A DNA stretch of 64,000 nt, taken from NCBI GenBank assembly GCA_016795205.1, contig JAEUHZ010000010.1, forward strand, positions 94,867-158,866. The letters run 5' to 3'. The DNA is from Planctomycetota bacterium (lineage in GTDB: Bacteria > Planctomycetota > UBA1135 > GCA-002686595). Both the position numbers and the translations under genes were made by a program. Under the pieces are notes generated by a model. The model saw only the letters and a program-made list of their open reading frames with translations, searched no databases and was not told where the DNA came from. Shown one piece after another: positions 51,756-62,677 of this stretch (its first letter is position 1; every line of letters starts with the position of its first letter).

Positions 51756-52907
51756 ATGCAGCCCGCGCGCCGGCTCCGAGGCCTGGTCCAATCCGACATC
51801 CGGCGCATGACGCGTGAATGCGAGCGCGTCGGTGGCATCAACCTGGGGCAGGGCATCTGCGACCTGCCGACGCCGCCGCTGGTCGAGCGCGGAGCGCACG
51901 AGGCGATCCGTGCGCGCCACAGCACGTACTCCTTCATGGAGGGTACCGCCGAGCTGCGTTCGGCCGTGGCCAGGAAGCTGGCGCGCGACAATGGATTGGT
52001 GGTCGATCCGGCCAGCGAGGTCGCGATCACCGTGGGCGCCACGGGCGCCTACGCTGCCGCGTGCATGGCGCTGCTCGATCCCGGCGACGGGATCCTGCTG
52101 CTCGAGCCCTACTACGGCTACCACCTGAACACGGCGCTGCTCGCCGGCTTGGAACCCCAGTTCCTGGAGCTCGTGGCCCCGCGCTTCCAGCTCGACGCAG
52201 CGCGCCTGCGCGCCGCGCTGCAGGCGAACACGCGCGCCATCGTGCTGTGCACGCCCTCGAACCCGACCGGGCACATGCTCTCGCGCGCCGAGATCGAGAT
52301 CGTCGAGCGCGTCGCCGCCGAGAGGGATCTGCTGGTCTTCACCGACGAGATCTACGAGTACATCCGCTACGACGGCCGTGAGCACGTCTCGCCCGCGACG
52401 GTCGGGCGCCTGCGCGAGCGGACCGTGACGATCGGCGGGGTCTCGAAGACGTTCTCGATCACCGGCTGGCGCATTGGCTGGGCCGTGGCTCCGGAGCCCC
52501 TGGCGCGCGCGATCGCGCTGGCGCACGATCTCTTCTACGTGTGCGCGCCGACCCCGTTCCAACACGCGGCCGCAGCGGGCTTCGACGCGCCGTCGAGCTT
52601 CTTCCAGGAACTCGCCGACGGCTACGCCAGGAAGCGCGAGGTCTGCTGCGCCGCGCTGGAGGCGGCGGGCATGCCGCCGATCGTGCCCGAGGGCGCCTAC
52701 TACGTGCTGGCCGACGTCTCGCAGCTCGGCTTCAGGACCGCGCGTGACGCGGCGCTGTCGCTGCTCGAAAGAGCCAAGGTCGCCACCGTGCCCGGCACGT
52801 CATTCCTGCGCGGTGCGGCGGGCGAGCGCTTCGTGCGCGTCTGCTACGCCAAGGAGGACGACGTGCTCGACGAGGCCTGCCGCCGGATCCGAGCCTACCG
52901 GCCGTGA
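51756..52907 (+). CDS. Class I/II pyridoxal-phosphate aminotransferase
   Basis: 383 residues of the aspartate-aminotransferase fold type I. Visible are GGINLGQGICDLPTPPLVER, VGATGAYAAACMALLDPGDG, CTPSNPTGHMLSRAEIEIV, FTDEIYEYIRYDG and the PLP-lysine context GGVSKTFSITGWRIGW. The substrate cannot be fixed. ATG 51756 is used; the uracil-DNA glycosylase gene overlaps its end by 4 nt (GTGA), so the two are co-transcribed. Confidence 0.85.
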   Translation: MQPARRLRGLVQSDIRRMTRECERVGGINLGQGICDLPTPPLVERGAHEAIRARHSTYSFMEGTAELRSAVARKLARDNGLVVDPASEVAITVGATGAYAAACMALLDPGDGILLLEPYYGYHLNTALLAGLEPQFLELVAPRFQLDAARLRAALQANTRAIVLCTPSNPTGHMLSRAEIEIVERVAAERDLLVFTDEIYEYIRYDGREHVSPATVGRLRERTVTIGGVSKTFSITGWRIGWAVAPEPLARAIALAHDLFYVCAPTPFQHAAAAGFDAPSSFFQELADGYARKREVCCAALEAAGMPPIVPEGAYYVLADVSQLGFRTARDAALSLLERAKVATVPGTSFLRGAAGERFVRVCYAKEDDVLDEACRRIRAYRP

Positions 52908-53626
52908 CCCGCGCGCCGCAGCCGAAGAGCGGCGCCCGCGCGGCGCCACGGGCGCTCGCGGCCCTCGAGCGCGAGATCGTGAGCTGCGCGCGCTGTCCGG
53001 AACTGCGTGCCTACTGCGCCGCGGTGGCTCGCGCCAAGCGACGTGCCTACGCGCAGGATGACTACTGGGGTCGGCCCGTGCCCGGCTACGGCGACCCGAC
53101 CGCGCGCATCTGGATCCTGGGCCTGGCTCCGGCCGCGCACGGCGCGAACCGTACGGGGCGCATGTTCACCGGCGACCGCTCGGGGGACTTCCTCTACGCG
53201 GCGCTGCATCGCGCGGGCCTCGCCAACCAGCCGAACTCGGTCGCGCGCGGCGACGGCCTGGTGCTCGCCGGCGTGTGGATCGGCGCCGCGCTGCGCTGCG
53301 CGCCGCCGGGCAACCAGCCCTCTGCCGAGCAGCTGGCGCGCTGCGCCGGACACCTGGACGCCGAGTGGGATGCGCTGGCGAACGCCCGCGTGCTCCTGTG
53401 CCTGGGCGGGATCGCCTGGGACGCGGCGCTCGACCTGGCCGCGCGCCGCGGAGTCCCCACGCCCAGGCCTCGACCGAAGTTCGCCCACGGCGGCGAGTTC
53501 CGCGTCGGGGAGCGCTGGCTCGTGGCCAGCTACCACGTGAGCCAGCAGAACACGTTCACCGGGCGCCTGACCCCGGCGATGCTCGACCGCGCGCTGGCCC
53601 AGGCCATCGGGCGCGCGCGCGCCTGA
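52904..53626 (+). CDS. Family 5 uracil-DNA glycosylase (UdgB type)
   Basis: 240 residues. The glycosylase removes uracil (and related bases) from DNA. The active-site loop ILGLAPAAHGANRTGRMFTG lacks the Asp/Asn catalytic residue of families 1-4, as in family 5. The C-terminal loop SYHVSQQNTFTGRLT and the N-terminal CARCPELRAYC (iron-sulphur ligands) agree. GTG start at 52904 overlaps the upstream stop, giving translational coupling to the aminotransferase. Confidence 0.85.
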   Translation: MTRAPQPKSGARAAPRALAALEREIVSCARCPELRAYCAAVARAKRRAYAQDDYWGRPVPGYGDPTARIWILGLAPAAHGANRTGRMFTGDRSGDFLYAALHRAGLANQPNSVARGDGLVLAGVWIGAALRCAPPGNQPSAEQLARCAGHLDAEWDALANARVLLCLGGIAWDAALDLAARRGVPTPRPRPKFAHGGEFRVGERWLVASYHVSQQNTFTGRLTPAMLDRALAQAIGRARA

Positions 53627-53630
53627 CGGC

Positions 53631-54128
53631 TCACTTGAGCAGGCTGCGCAGCATCCAGGCCGTCTTCTCGTGGACCTGCAGGCGCTGCACGACGAGGTCG
53701 ATCGTGGCCTCGTCGTCGCCGTTGTCGGCAGCGGGCATCACGGCGCGCGCCGTGCGGGCCACGGCCTCGTGGCCCGCCATCAGGATGCGCACCATCTCGC
53801 GAGCATCCGGCACGCCCTCGACCTCATCGATCGATCCGAGCTTGGCGAACTGCTTGTTCGTGCCGGGCGCAGGGAAGCCCAAGGAGCGGATGCGCTCGGC
53901 GATGCCGTCCAGGGCGTTCCACAGCTCCGTGTACTGCTCCATGAACATGATGTGGAGCGTGTTGAACATCGGCCCCTCGACGTTCCAGTGGAAGTTGTGG
54001 GTCTGGAGGTAGAGCGAGTACGTGTCCGCCAAGAGATGCGCGAGGCCGTCGGCGATCTTGGCGCGGTCCTTCTCCGCGATTCCGATGTCGATCAGGGGCG
54101 ATGTCGTCGTGCGCTTGGTCTTGGCCAT
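53631..54128 (-). CDS. dps: Dps-family DNA protection protein
   Basis: 165 residues. A ferritin-like four-helix bundle with the inter-subunit ferroxidase residues in [20 protein letters not shown] and [19 protein letters not shown] basic N-terminus ([10 protein letters not shown]) could bind DNA. Dps oxidises and stores iron and shields DNA in stress. TAGACT about 45 nt upstream may be its -10, with GAGGACG as ribosome site. Confidence 0.95.
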   Translation of the reverse strand: MAKTKRTTTSPLIDIGIAEKDRAKIADGLAHLLADTYSLYLQTHNFHWNVEGPMFNTLHIMFMEQYTELWNALDGIAERIRSLGFPAPGTNKQFAKLGSIDEVEGVPDAREMVRILMAGHEAVARTARAVMPAADNGDDEATIDLVVQRLQVHEKTAWMLRSLLK

Positions 54129-54234
54129 GTCGTCCTCGGGGGCTTGCGTACCTGGGTGGTGCTCGTGGCGGAGAGTCTAGGCCTTGTGCGCGTCGCATGA
54201 CATCGCGTCGAACGATCTCCGTGATCGGCCACGA

Positions 54235-54271
54235 CGATCGACGGGCGGCCCCGGGGGCCGCCCGCCGATCG
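54235..54271. terminator. Hairpin downstream of ahcY
   Basis: CGATCG-A-CGGGCGGCCCC-G-GGGGCCGCCCG-C-CGATCG: a nearly continuous 17 bp stem with one A/C mismatch, 29 nt after the ahcY stop (minus strand). No U-tract. Confidence 0.55.
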
Positions 54272-54299
54272 GATCACGCGGCTGACGCGCGTCGGCGGA

Positions 54300-55757
<1,458 letters not shown>

Positions 55758-55807
55758 GGCGTGCCGTTTCTGCCGTCGCGTGCGGTGGTGGGTTGCGTGT
55801 GTGGGGA

Positions 55808-56812
55808 TCAGGCGCGAGCCGGCTTGCAGGCCCGCACCAGGTACAGGGGGAGCGCCGCGCGCGCTTCGGGATCGTCTCCCGGGACGTGCGGGCGATAGCG
55901 GTCCTCGAGGGACTCCAGGGTGACGTGCTGGAAGCCCGCGCGCTCCAGCGCGCGCAGCACGTCCCGTGGATCGAGCCCCAGCGCGCGGTCGCCGAGCGCC
56001 TCGCGCATCCACTCCTCGCCGTGCGGCGCGAGCTCGACGATGGCGACGCGACCGCCGGGCTTCAGCGCGCGGTGGATCTCGCGGACCGCGGAATCCAGTT
56101 CGGCGAGGTGGTGCAGGACCAGACCGGCGACGGCCCCGTCGAGCTCCCCGTCCACGATCGGCAGAGCGTCCAACTCGCCGCGCCGCGCCTCGACGCGCAC
56201 TCCCGGCGGGAGCGGCTCGAGCTTGCGGAGCGCCTCGTCGAGCATGGCCTGCGAGCGGTCGACGAGCACGACGCGCGAGCACAGCGGCGCGAGCGCGCGC
56301 GCATACCAGCCCGTGCCGCAGCCCAGGTCGGCCACGACGCTCTCGCGCGCGAGCAGCGCCGCGGCCGCCCGCTGGCGCGCCTGTCCGGTGGCGAAGTCGA
56401 CGCCGATCTTGTCCCATTCGCCAGCCACCCGGTCGAAGAACTCGCCCGAGCGCGCGGCGCGCTCGGCGAGCACGCGCTCCAGCCGCTCGACGTCCGCGCG
56501 GTGCTCGGGCAGCGCCGGCAGATCGGCCCGCAGCGCGGCCCACAGCCGCGCGAGCAGCGCTGCACCGCCGGGCGCGGCATCGAGCGGCGCGAGCGAAAGC
56601 CAGGTCGTGCGGCCCGCGTGGCGCTCGGCCAGGACGTCGGCCTCGCGCAGCACGCGCAGATGGTTCGAGACGCGGCTCTGGGCCATTTCGAGCGCGCGCG
56701 CCAGCTCGCCGACCGAGAGCTCGGCGCGCTCGACGAGCCCCAGGATCCGCAGGCGGGTCGGATCGCAGAGGAGCTTGAGGGCCAGAGCCGGGTCGTGGGG
56801 AGGAGCGATCAC
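55808..56812 (-). CDS. ArsR-type regulator fused to SAM-dependent methyltransferase
   Basis: 334 residues. Residues about 1-75 form an ArsR winged helix ([40 protein letters not shown]). The C-terminal 200 residues are a class I methyltransferase with [18 protein letters not shown] and [20 protein letters not shown]. Located 50 nt upstream of ahcY, it probably senses SAH or SAM and controls this operon, in the way known for SahR-like regulators of methionine metabolism. An inverted repeat overlaps its GTG start. Confidence 0.8.
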   Translation of the reverse strand: MIAPPHDPALALKLLCDPTRLRILGLVERAELSVGELARALEMAQSRVSNHLRVLREADVLAERHAGRTTWLSLAPLDAAPGGAALLARLWAALRADLPALPEHRADVERLERVLAERAARSGEFFDRVAGEWDKIGVDFATGQARQRAAAALLARESVVADLGCGTGWYARALAPLCSRVVLVDRSQAMLDEALRKLEPLPPGVRVEARRGELDALPIVDGELDGAVAGLVLHHLAELDSAVREIHRALKPGGRVAIVELAPHGEEWMREALGDRALGLDPRDVLRALERAGFQHVTLESLEDRYRPHVPGDDPEARAALPLYLVRACKPARA

Positions 56813-56839
56813 GCTATATCATTCGATCATGATGGCGTG
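56810..56839. promoter_or_regulatory. Candidate ArsR operator
   Basis: CACGC...GCGTG encloses ATCAT-TCGATC-ATGAT, a nested inverted repeat over the GTG at 56812. It is AT-rich against a GC-rich background and in the right place for autoregulation of the ArsR-ahcY operon. Confidence 0.5.
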
Positions 56840-56925
56840 ATGAATCAACCCCTCTTTCGGGCCAACGCCCCAAACCCTTGTCGCTCAGGTCTTTGGGACG
56901 CCGGCTCGGGGCTCGTGCGAAGGCC

Positions 56926-59142
56926 TCAATCGAGGTGGTGGGCCCGGATCTCGACGACCTCGACGTCGAGGTCGCCGCCCGGGAGGTTCACGACGACCCG
57001 GTCGCCCGCGCGGCGGCCGAGCAGCCCCTGGGCCAGCGGAGCCCGGTAGGACACGACCTGCTCGCCCTGGTCCATGTCCCAGGGGCCCAGGATCGTGATC
57101 TCGTGCTCGGCGCCGCTCTTCGCCTCGCGGTAGCGCACGTGCGTGCCGGGCGAGACCACGCCCTCGAGCAGGATCGCGTTCTCGATCAGCTCGACGCTGC
57201 GCAACTCGGTCTCCATCGCCATGGCGCGCGAGGTCAAGGTGCGCTGCTCCTCGATCGCCGCTTCCCATTCGGCGTTCTCCGAGAGGTCGCCCATCGCGGC
57301 CGCGCGGCCGATCGCGTCCTGGTTGGCGGGGATCTTGACCTCGCGCAAGTGCTTGAACTCCTGCGCGCGCTTCTCGAGGCCCTTCTTCGTGGTCCAGGTC
57401 CGCTCGTTCTCCCAGAAGTGTGGCGCGCCACCGCGTGCCCCGGTCGCTGGCACCGCCACGACGAACTCGGCGACGATCGCTTCGATCTCCTCGTCGACGC
57501 CGCGCTGGATCGTGCGCTGGATGCTCTCGATCGTGGCCGGCTCGGCCGTGGCCAGGAGGCGCGCGAGCAGCGGCTCCTTGCCCTTCGTGAGCAGCTCGGT
57601 GAGCTTGCCCTTGGTGCGCGCCGCCACCGTGTCGCCGCGGCTGTCGCGCGCCACGTAGAGGTTCGTGGCCAGCGCCAGCAACGCCACCGCGCGCTGGGGG
57701 GCCGGCGGCAACTCGCCCTGGAGCTTGCCGGCCTCGCCCAGGCGCGCCAGCGCGATCAGCGTCTCGGGCGCGCGCAACGGTCGCGCCAGGAGCTCGCGGT
57801 ACAGGGCCCCGAGTTCTGCGCGGCGGCCCTTGGCCGCCAGCGCGTCGACCAGGGCGCGCACCATCCCCGGTGCGGCATGGTGCAGGTTCTTGAGCGCCTC
57901 CTCAGGCCAGGCGTCGCCGAACAGGTCCTGGAGCAGCAGCACCGCGCGCTCCTGCTCCTTGGCTCCCGGGATCGACTGGAACAGCTTCCACAGGGGCGGC
58001 GGGAGGTTGGGATCCTGCGGCGCGGGCTGGGCCGCGACGGCGCGCGCGTGTTCGAGCAGCGCGGCCGGCGGTTCCTCGCGCTCGTCTCGCAGGAGCATCC
58101 AGGCCGAGAGCCGGATCGAGAGCGGGTCGCGCGTGCCCGTCTGCCCGGCGCGCTTCTCGATGACCTCGAACATCACGTTGCGCAGGCGTTCGTCGGGCTT
58201 GGCGAGCAACTGGTTGCGCACCTGGGCCAGCAGCGCCTCCAGCGTCGCGTAGCCCTCGAGCTCGCGCCGCAGATCGGTGGCCGGGTCGACCGCCGTGCGG
58301 AGCAGCGCCACGTCGCCGCGGGTCGCCACGCCCGTGACCTTGAACCACTCGCTGTTCTCCGCCAGCTTGCGCGCCTTGCGCCACCAAGCGGTCCAGGCGC
58401 TGCCGTCCACGCCCACCTGGCACAGCGCGTTCTTGATGCCGGCCACGGAGGCCTTGCCGCCGTGCCGCACCACGACGCTCTTCAGCACGTCGAGCGGGTC
58501 GTCGCGCAGCTTCTTCTTGAGCGCGTCCGCGTCACGGAAGTGCTGCGCGCGCAGGTCGTCCTCCGCCAGCGGATCGAAGATGTCGCTGGCGGCCGCCAGC
58601 GGGAACCGGTCGCGCCGCCCGTTGGCGAAGCGCACCGAGATCTCGAGCGTGTCCGCGTGCAGCTCCGTGACCTCGCCCGTACCCCAGCCGCCGGGGTGGT
58701 AGACGAGGCGGCCCTGGCCGAAACCGAGCAGCCGCTCGAAGGCGCTCCAGGGCTTGCGGGCGTCGCTGAGGCCGGCGACGAGCCCGGCGATCTCGGCGTA
58801 CTTCGCAAACCAGGGCTCGGCGCCCCAGGTCTTCTGCGCTTGCTCGAGGAGCAGCGGCGCGAGCTCGCCCGCGGACGCCCCGGTCGACACGACGAAGCCC
58901 AAGAGGCGCGCGGCCTCCTCGTGACGGCCCTGGTCGTCGAGCGCCTCGACGTGCAGGCGCACCTGGGGGATGCAGCGCGGGATGCGCTTCTTCTCGGCCG
59001 CGATCCGCAGCGCGGCGAACAGCTCGTCGGTGGGGCCCTTCGAGCCGATGAGCTCGCTCCAGGCGTCGTCGAACTCGACCCACTTGTCCTGGGCGACGAG
59101 GGAGGTGAGGGTCATGGCCTTGGGTGCGGCGGAGGTGGTCAT
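56926..59142 (-). CDS. greA: GreA-type transcription elongation factor with a very long N-terminal extension
   Basis: 738 residues, against about 158 in E. coli GreA. The C-terminal 160 residues are a complete Gre factor: coiled-coil tip with GDLSENAEWEAAIEEQRTLT (the acidic catalytic residues) and a C-terminal domain ending in GGDLDVEVVEIRAHHLD. The first roughly 570 residues are a helical domain (for example RHGGKASVAGIKNALCQVGV) that recalls the long extension of chlamydial GreA. The protein should rescue backtracked RNA polymerase; the extension's role is unknown. ATG 59142 or 59115 may be the start. Confidence 0.85.
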   Translation of the reverse strand: MTTSAAPKAMTLTSLVAQDKWVEFDDAWSELIGSKGPTDELFAALRIAAEKKRIPRCIPQVRLHVEALDDQGRHEEAARLLGFVVSTGASAGELAPLLLEQAQKTWGAEPWFAKYAEIAGLVAGLSDARKPWSAFERLLGFGQGRLVYHPGGWGTGEVTELHADTLEISVRFANGRRDRFPLAAASDIFDPLAEDDLRAQHFRDADALKKKLRDDPLDVLKSVVVRHGGKASVAGIKNALCQVGVDGSAWTAWWRKARKLAENSEWFKVTGVATRGDVALLRTAVDPATDLRRELEGYATLEALLAQVRNQLLAKPDERLRNVMFEVIEKRAGQTGTRDPLSIRLSAWMLLRDEREEPPAALLEHARAVAAQPAPQDPNLPPPLWKLFQSIPGAKEQERAVLLLQDLFGDAWPEEALKNLHHAAPGMVRALVDALAAKGRRAELGALYRELLARPLRAPETLIALARLGEAGKLQGELPPAPQRAVALLALATNLYVARDSRGDTVAARTKGKLTELLTKGKEPLLARLLATAEPATIESIQRTIQRGVDEEIEAIVAEFVVAVPATGARGGAPHFWENERTWTTKKGLEKRAQEFKHLREVKIPANQDAIGRAAAMGDLSENAEWEAAIEEQRTLTSRAMAMETELRSVELIENAILLEGVVSPGTHVRYREAKSGAEHEITILGPWDMDQGEQVVSYRAPLAQGLLGRRAGDRVVVNLPGGDLDVEVVEIRAHHLD

Positions 59143-59330
59143 GGACGATGGCGCCCTCGGGCCGCCGGATGGGCGGCGCGAGGGCGTCCCTTATTCTCTA
59201 GAGCATGCCGATTCGCGGCCCGAACTTCCACCCTGGAGCCGCGCACGCTCAGCCGCCGGGCCCGATCCCGGGCGCTCGCGCGCCCCGGGCGTGGTGACCG
59301 TGAGCGCGACTCCAGGCCGTTTCCGGCCGC

Positions 59331-60506
59331 TCAATCCACGGCCAGGAAGGCGCCCTTGAGATAGCGCGAACGCGGGAACTCGGGCCGTTGGGGGTGGTCG
59401 GGCGACGCGCCCAGGACGCCCAGCAGGCGCACGTCGCGTCCGGCGCGGCGCGCGGCCTGGAACACGACGCCGAGGAAAGCGGGCAGCTCGACCGCGCCCG
59501 AGCACGAGAACGTGAACAAGAGGCCCCCGGGGCGCACGCAGGCGATGGCCAGCGCGTTCCAGTCGTTGTACTTGGCGAGGCCCTGCTCGAGGTCCATCCG
59601 GGTGCGGACGACCTTGTGCGGGTCGAGGATCACGAGGCCGGGCTTCTCGCGCTCGTCGCGCACCGCGCGCAGGACGTCGAAGCCGTCGGCGTGGATCCAC
59701 TCCACGTCCAGCCCGTTGCGGACCCCGGCCCGCGCGGCGCGCTCCAGCGCGACCTCGTCGAGATCGACGGCCCGCACGCGCCGCGCCCCGAGCCGCTTGG
59801 CGCGCAGCGCGAAGCCGCCGGCGTTCGTGCACACGTCGAGCACGTCGGCTCCGGCGGCGTACGACGCGGCCAGCAAGCGGTTGTCGCGCTGGTCGCAGAA
59901 CCAGCCGGTCTTGTGGCCGAAACCAGGCCGCACGGGGAACGCGAGGCCGTGCTCCTGCACCTCGACCTCCCCGAGGTCCCGCGTGGGCTCCTCGGGGTCG
60001 AAGTGCTCGGCGCGCGCGGCCGCGTCGGGCACGCGGTGCACGACGGGGACCCCGGGGTACAGCTCTGCGAGCGCCGACTCGACCTCGCGGCGCAGCCGCC
60101 AGAAGCCCAGCGCATGGTGCTCGCAGACGATCGCGGGCCCGAGCTTGTCGACCACGAGCCCGGGCAGGTCGTCACCCTCGGCGTGGACGATGCGGTAGGC
60201 GTCGGTGACCTCCGGCAGCCGCAGCACACGCTTGCGCAAGCGATCGGCGGCGGCCAGCTTGCGCAGCAGGAAGTCGCGCGGGCTGCGCAGCTCGGTGCGC
60301 TTGCCGCGCGACAGCACGCGCAGGCGGATGTCGCTCCGGCCGTTGTAGAGGGCGTGGCCCACGAAGCGGCGCGAGGCATCGAGCACCTCGACCAGCGAGC
60401 CGTCCGGGGGCAGGCCGCCGCCGGCCTCGACCTGGCGTCCGAAGATCCAGGGCCCCGAGGGCAGGAAGTCGCTCTGGAGCAGGACGGCGGGCAGGGTCTC
60501 GGTCAC
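59331..60506 (-). CDS. RlmI-like class I rRNA methyltransferase
   Basis: 391 residues. An N-terminal PUA-like domain (SGPWIFGRQVEAGGGLPPDG) and an EEHD-like middle are followed by a Rossmann methyltransferase domain: GWFCDQRDNRLLAA, DVLDVCTNAGGFALRAKRLG (motif I) and PGLVILDPHKVVRTRMDLEQ (motif IV region). Family members (RlmI/RlmK-like) make m5C in 23S rRNA. The start is GTG at 60506. TATCCT about 27 nt upstream may be its -10, with GTGAGG in the short leader. Confidence 0.8.
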   Translation of the reverse strand: MTETLPAVLLQSDFLPSGPWIFGRQVEAGGGLPPDGSLVEVLDASRRFVGHALYNGRSDIRLRVLSRGKRTELRSPRDFLLRKLAAADRLRKRVLRLPEVTDAYRIVHAEGDDLPGLVVDKLGPAIVCEHHALGFWRLRREVESALAELYPGVPVVHRVPDAAARAEHFDPEEPTRDLGEVEVQEHGLAFPVRPGFGHKTGWFCDQRDNRLLAASYAAGADVLDVCTNAGGFALRAKRLGARRVRAVDLDEVALERAARAGVRNGLDVEWIHADGFDVLRAVRDEREKPGLVILDPHKVVRTRMDLEQGLAKYNDWNALAIACVRPGGLLFTFSCSGAVELPAFLGVVFQAARRAGRDVRLLGVLGASPDHPQRPEFPRSRYLKGAFLAVD

Positions 60507-60648
60507 GACGGATCGGGCCTCACGGAACGGGCGAGGATACCGTACGTGGACGCGCCGCCGCAGCGCGCGCTCTCGCCCCGGTGGGGTCGCGTGTGCCAGG
60601 ATGCCCGGTCCCAGGCCGGCGGAACGTCGACCCGCGGACCCACCCAGC

Positions 60649-62661
60649 ATGCTGATCCCGATCCTGGCCCTCTCCCTGGGCGAGGTCGTGGCCCTCAAGG
60701 GCGCGACCGTGCACACCTTCGAGCCCGGCGACGCACCCGCGGTGCGCACCGTGCTCGTCGACAAGGACCGGATCCGGGCGGTCGGCGCGGAACTCGAGAT
60801 CCCGTCTGGCGCGCGGGTCGTGGACCTCACGGGCTTGCACCTCCTGCCGGGCCTGGTCGACGGGATGGTCAACTTCGACGCCGACCACGACCGGCTGTAC
60901 CTGTCGGCGGGCATCACGCTGGTGCGCGACGTGGGCAACGACTACGGGCGGCTGGAGATCGAGCGCACGCGCACGGCGCGCGAGCGCCATCCCGGTCCCT
61001 GGATCTGGAGCGCCGGCGCGGTGCTCGACGGCGCGCCGCCCTCCACGTTCTCGGCCGTCGTGCTCGACGACGCGCAGGCCGCCCAGCAGAAGCTCGCGAT
61101 CCTGTTCGAGGCGGAGAATCCGCCCGACTACCTGTCCTTCCTGCCCGGAGTCCCGCTCAGCGCGTTCGAGACGGTCCTCGCCAAGGCGGCTCTGGAGCGA
61201 CGCCAGGTCTGGGGCACGCTGCCGCGCGGCGTGCCGTTCGCCTCGGCGGTCGAGCTGGGCCAAGCCGGGATCTTCCACCTCGACGCGTTCCTGCCAGCCG
61301 GCAGGACCTGGGAGAGCGTCACGCAGGAGGAGCTCGCGCCGGCGGTGGAGCTGGCCGCGGCGCGGGGCCTGCGCGTGACGCCCACGCTGGCGATCTGGGG
61401 GCGCGCGATCGTGCCGCCCAAGCCCAAGGGCGAAGAGCTCGACCTGCTCTCCGCCTTCTACCACGAGACCTGGGTCCAGGACGCCGCGGCGCGCGAGCGG
61501 CTGGCGACGAAGGAGCACCTGGAGCGCGGGCTCGCGATCCTGCGCAAGCAGCAGGCGCTCGTGAAGGCGCTGCACGAGCGCGGCGTCCCGCTCGTGCCGG
61601 GCTCGGCCACGCCCAACCCCTGGCTGTTCCCCGGCACGGCGCTGCTCGACGAGCTGGCGCTGTGGCGCGCGGCCGGGATCCCCGTCGAGGCCTGCGTGCG
61701 GGCCGCGACGGCCGAGGCCTGTCGTGCGCTGGGCATCGAGTACCGCGGCACGATCCGCGCGGCGCACGTGGCGGATCTGATCGCCGTGCGCGCGGACCCC
61801 ACGCAGGACCTCGCGGCGTTGCACCGGCCCGAGGTCGTGGTCGTGCGCGGCCGCGTGCTGGACCGCGCGCAGCTCGACGCCCTGGAGTCCGAGTTGCGCG
61901 CGGCGCAGTCCAAGGCGCGCGCGGCGCTGGCGCAGCCGATCGCAGTCGAGCCGCCCGAGCTGCCCGAGGGCGACGTGATCCTGAAGGGCCGCGTCGAGAC
62001 GCGCGCCATCGGCGTGCGCGTCTCGGGCGAGCGCTTCGCCGTCGTGCGGCGCTTCGACGGCGCACTGGTCTACGTCGGGCGCGTGCGCACGCCCGGCGGG
62101 GCCAGCAACCCGGACACGGAGACGCTGGTCGAGCAGGTGATCGCCGACGGCACGCTCGCGTCGTTCGACGTGTCGATCCGCACCGGCGTGCGCGTGGTCG
62201 ACGTCGAGGGGCAGTCCGCCGGCGGGCGCATGAACGTGTCCGTGAAGCTCGATGGGCTCCCCGTGCGCAACGATCCGGTCTCCAGGCAGCTCGCGCTGGT
62301 CGATTGTGGCAGCGCGACGGCCTGGCTCGTCCTGGGCTACCACCGCCGGCCGGGCACGTTCAGCGCGTTGTTCTTCGACGACGTCGATCCGGCCTTCGGA
62401 CCCTGGGAGCTGGCGCTCGATCCCGATGGCTCGACGCACTACCTGCGCATCCTGGGCGCGCAGCAGGCCATCGTCCGGTTCGACGAGCGCGGCTTCCCGA
62501 CCGAGGTCGAGCGCCTGTCGGGGCGCGGCATCTCGAAGACGATCCTGCTCGAGTCCGAGGTGCTCGACGGCCGCGGTCTGCCGATGCCGGCCGACAAGAA
62601 GGCGCTGGCTCCCAAGGCGCGGCCGGCGCCCGTGCCGGCCGGGTCGGGCGCGCCGAAGTAG
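60649..62661 (+). CDS. Amidohydrolase-like protein with degenerate metal site
   Basis: 670 residues. A hydrophobic N-terminus may act as signal or anchor. The amidohydrolase beta-barrel (HLLPGLVDGMVNFDADHD; SAGITLVRDVGNDYG) shows MxN (Met73, Asn75) instead of the metal-binding HxH. The GHVP loop reads WGTLP with Thr190, and the Asp loop reads GSATPNP with Ala320, so most zinc ligands are gone, while GIFHLDAF keeps one His. An unassigned beta-rich domain of about 240 residues follows. It is probably a pseudoenzyme or binding protein. ATG 60649 gives the hydrophobic start; ATG 60601 is an alternative. Confidence 0.65.
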   Translation: MLIPILALSLGEVVALKGATVHTFEPGDAPAVRTVLVDKDRIRAVGAELEIPSGARVVDLTGLHLLPGLVDGMVNFDADHDRLYLSAGITLVRDVGNDYGRLEIERTRTARERHPGPWIWSAGAVLDGAPPSTFSAVVLDDAQAAQQKLAILFEAENPPDYLSFLPGVPLSAFETVLAKAALERRQVWGTLPRGVPFASAVELGQAGIFHLDAFLPAGRTWESVTQEELAPAVELAAARGLRVTPTLAIWGRAIVPPKPKGEELDLLSAFYHETWVQDAAARERLATKEHLERGLAILRKQQALVKALHERGVPLVPGSATPNPWLFPGTALLDELALWRAAGIPVEACVRAATAEACRALGIEYRGTIRAAHVADLIAVRADPTQDLAALHRPEVVVVRGRVLDRAQLDALESELRAAQSKARAALAQPIAVEPPELPEGDVILKGRVETRAIGVRVSGERFAVVRRFDGALVYVGRVRTPGGASNPDTETLVEQVIADGTLASFDVSIRTGVRVVDVEGQSAGGRMNVSVKLDGLPVRNDPVSRQLALVDCGSATAWLVLGYHRRPGTFSALFFDDVDPAFGPWELALDPDGSTHYLRILGAQQAIVRFDERGFPTEVERLSGRGISKTILLESEVLDGRGLPMPADKKALAPKARPAPVPAGSGAPK

Positions 62662-62677
62662 GGGGGGGCTGCGCGCG

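Noticed and set aside
55758..56925. SAH riboswitch before ahcY
   Set aside because: The ahcY leader is only 50 nt after the ArsR-methyltransferase gene and the region upstream of that gene is short; I see no SAH-riboswitch-like pairing.
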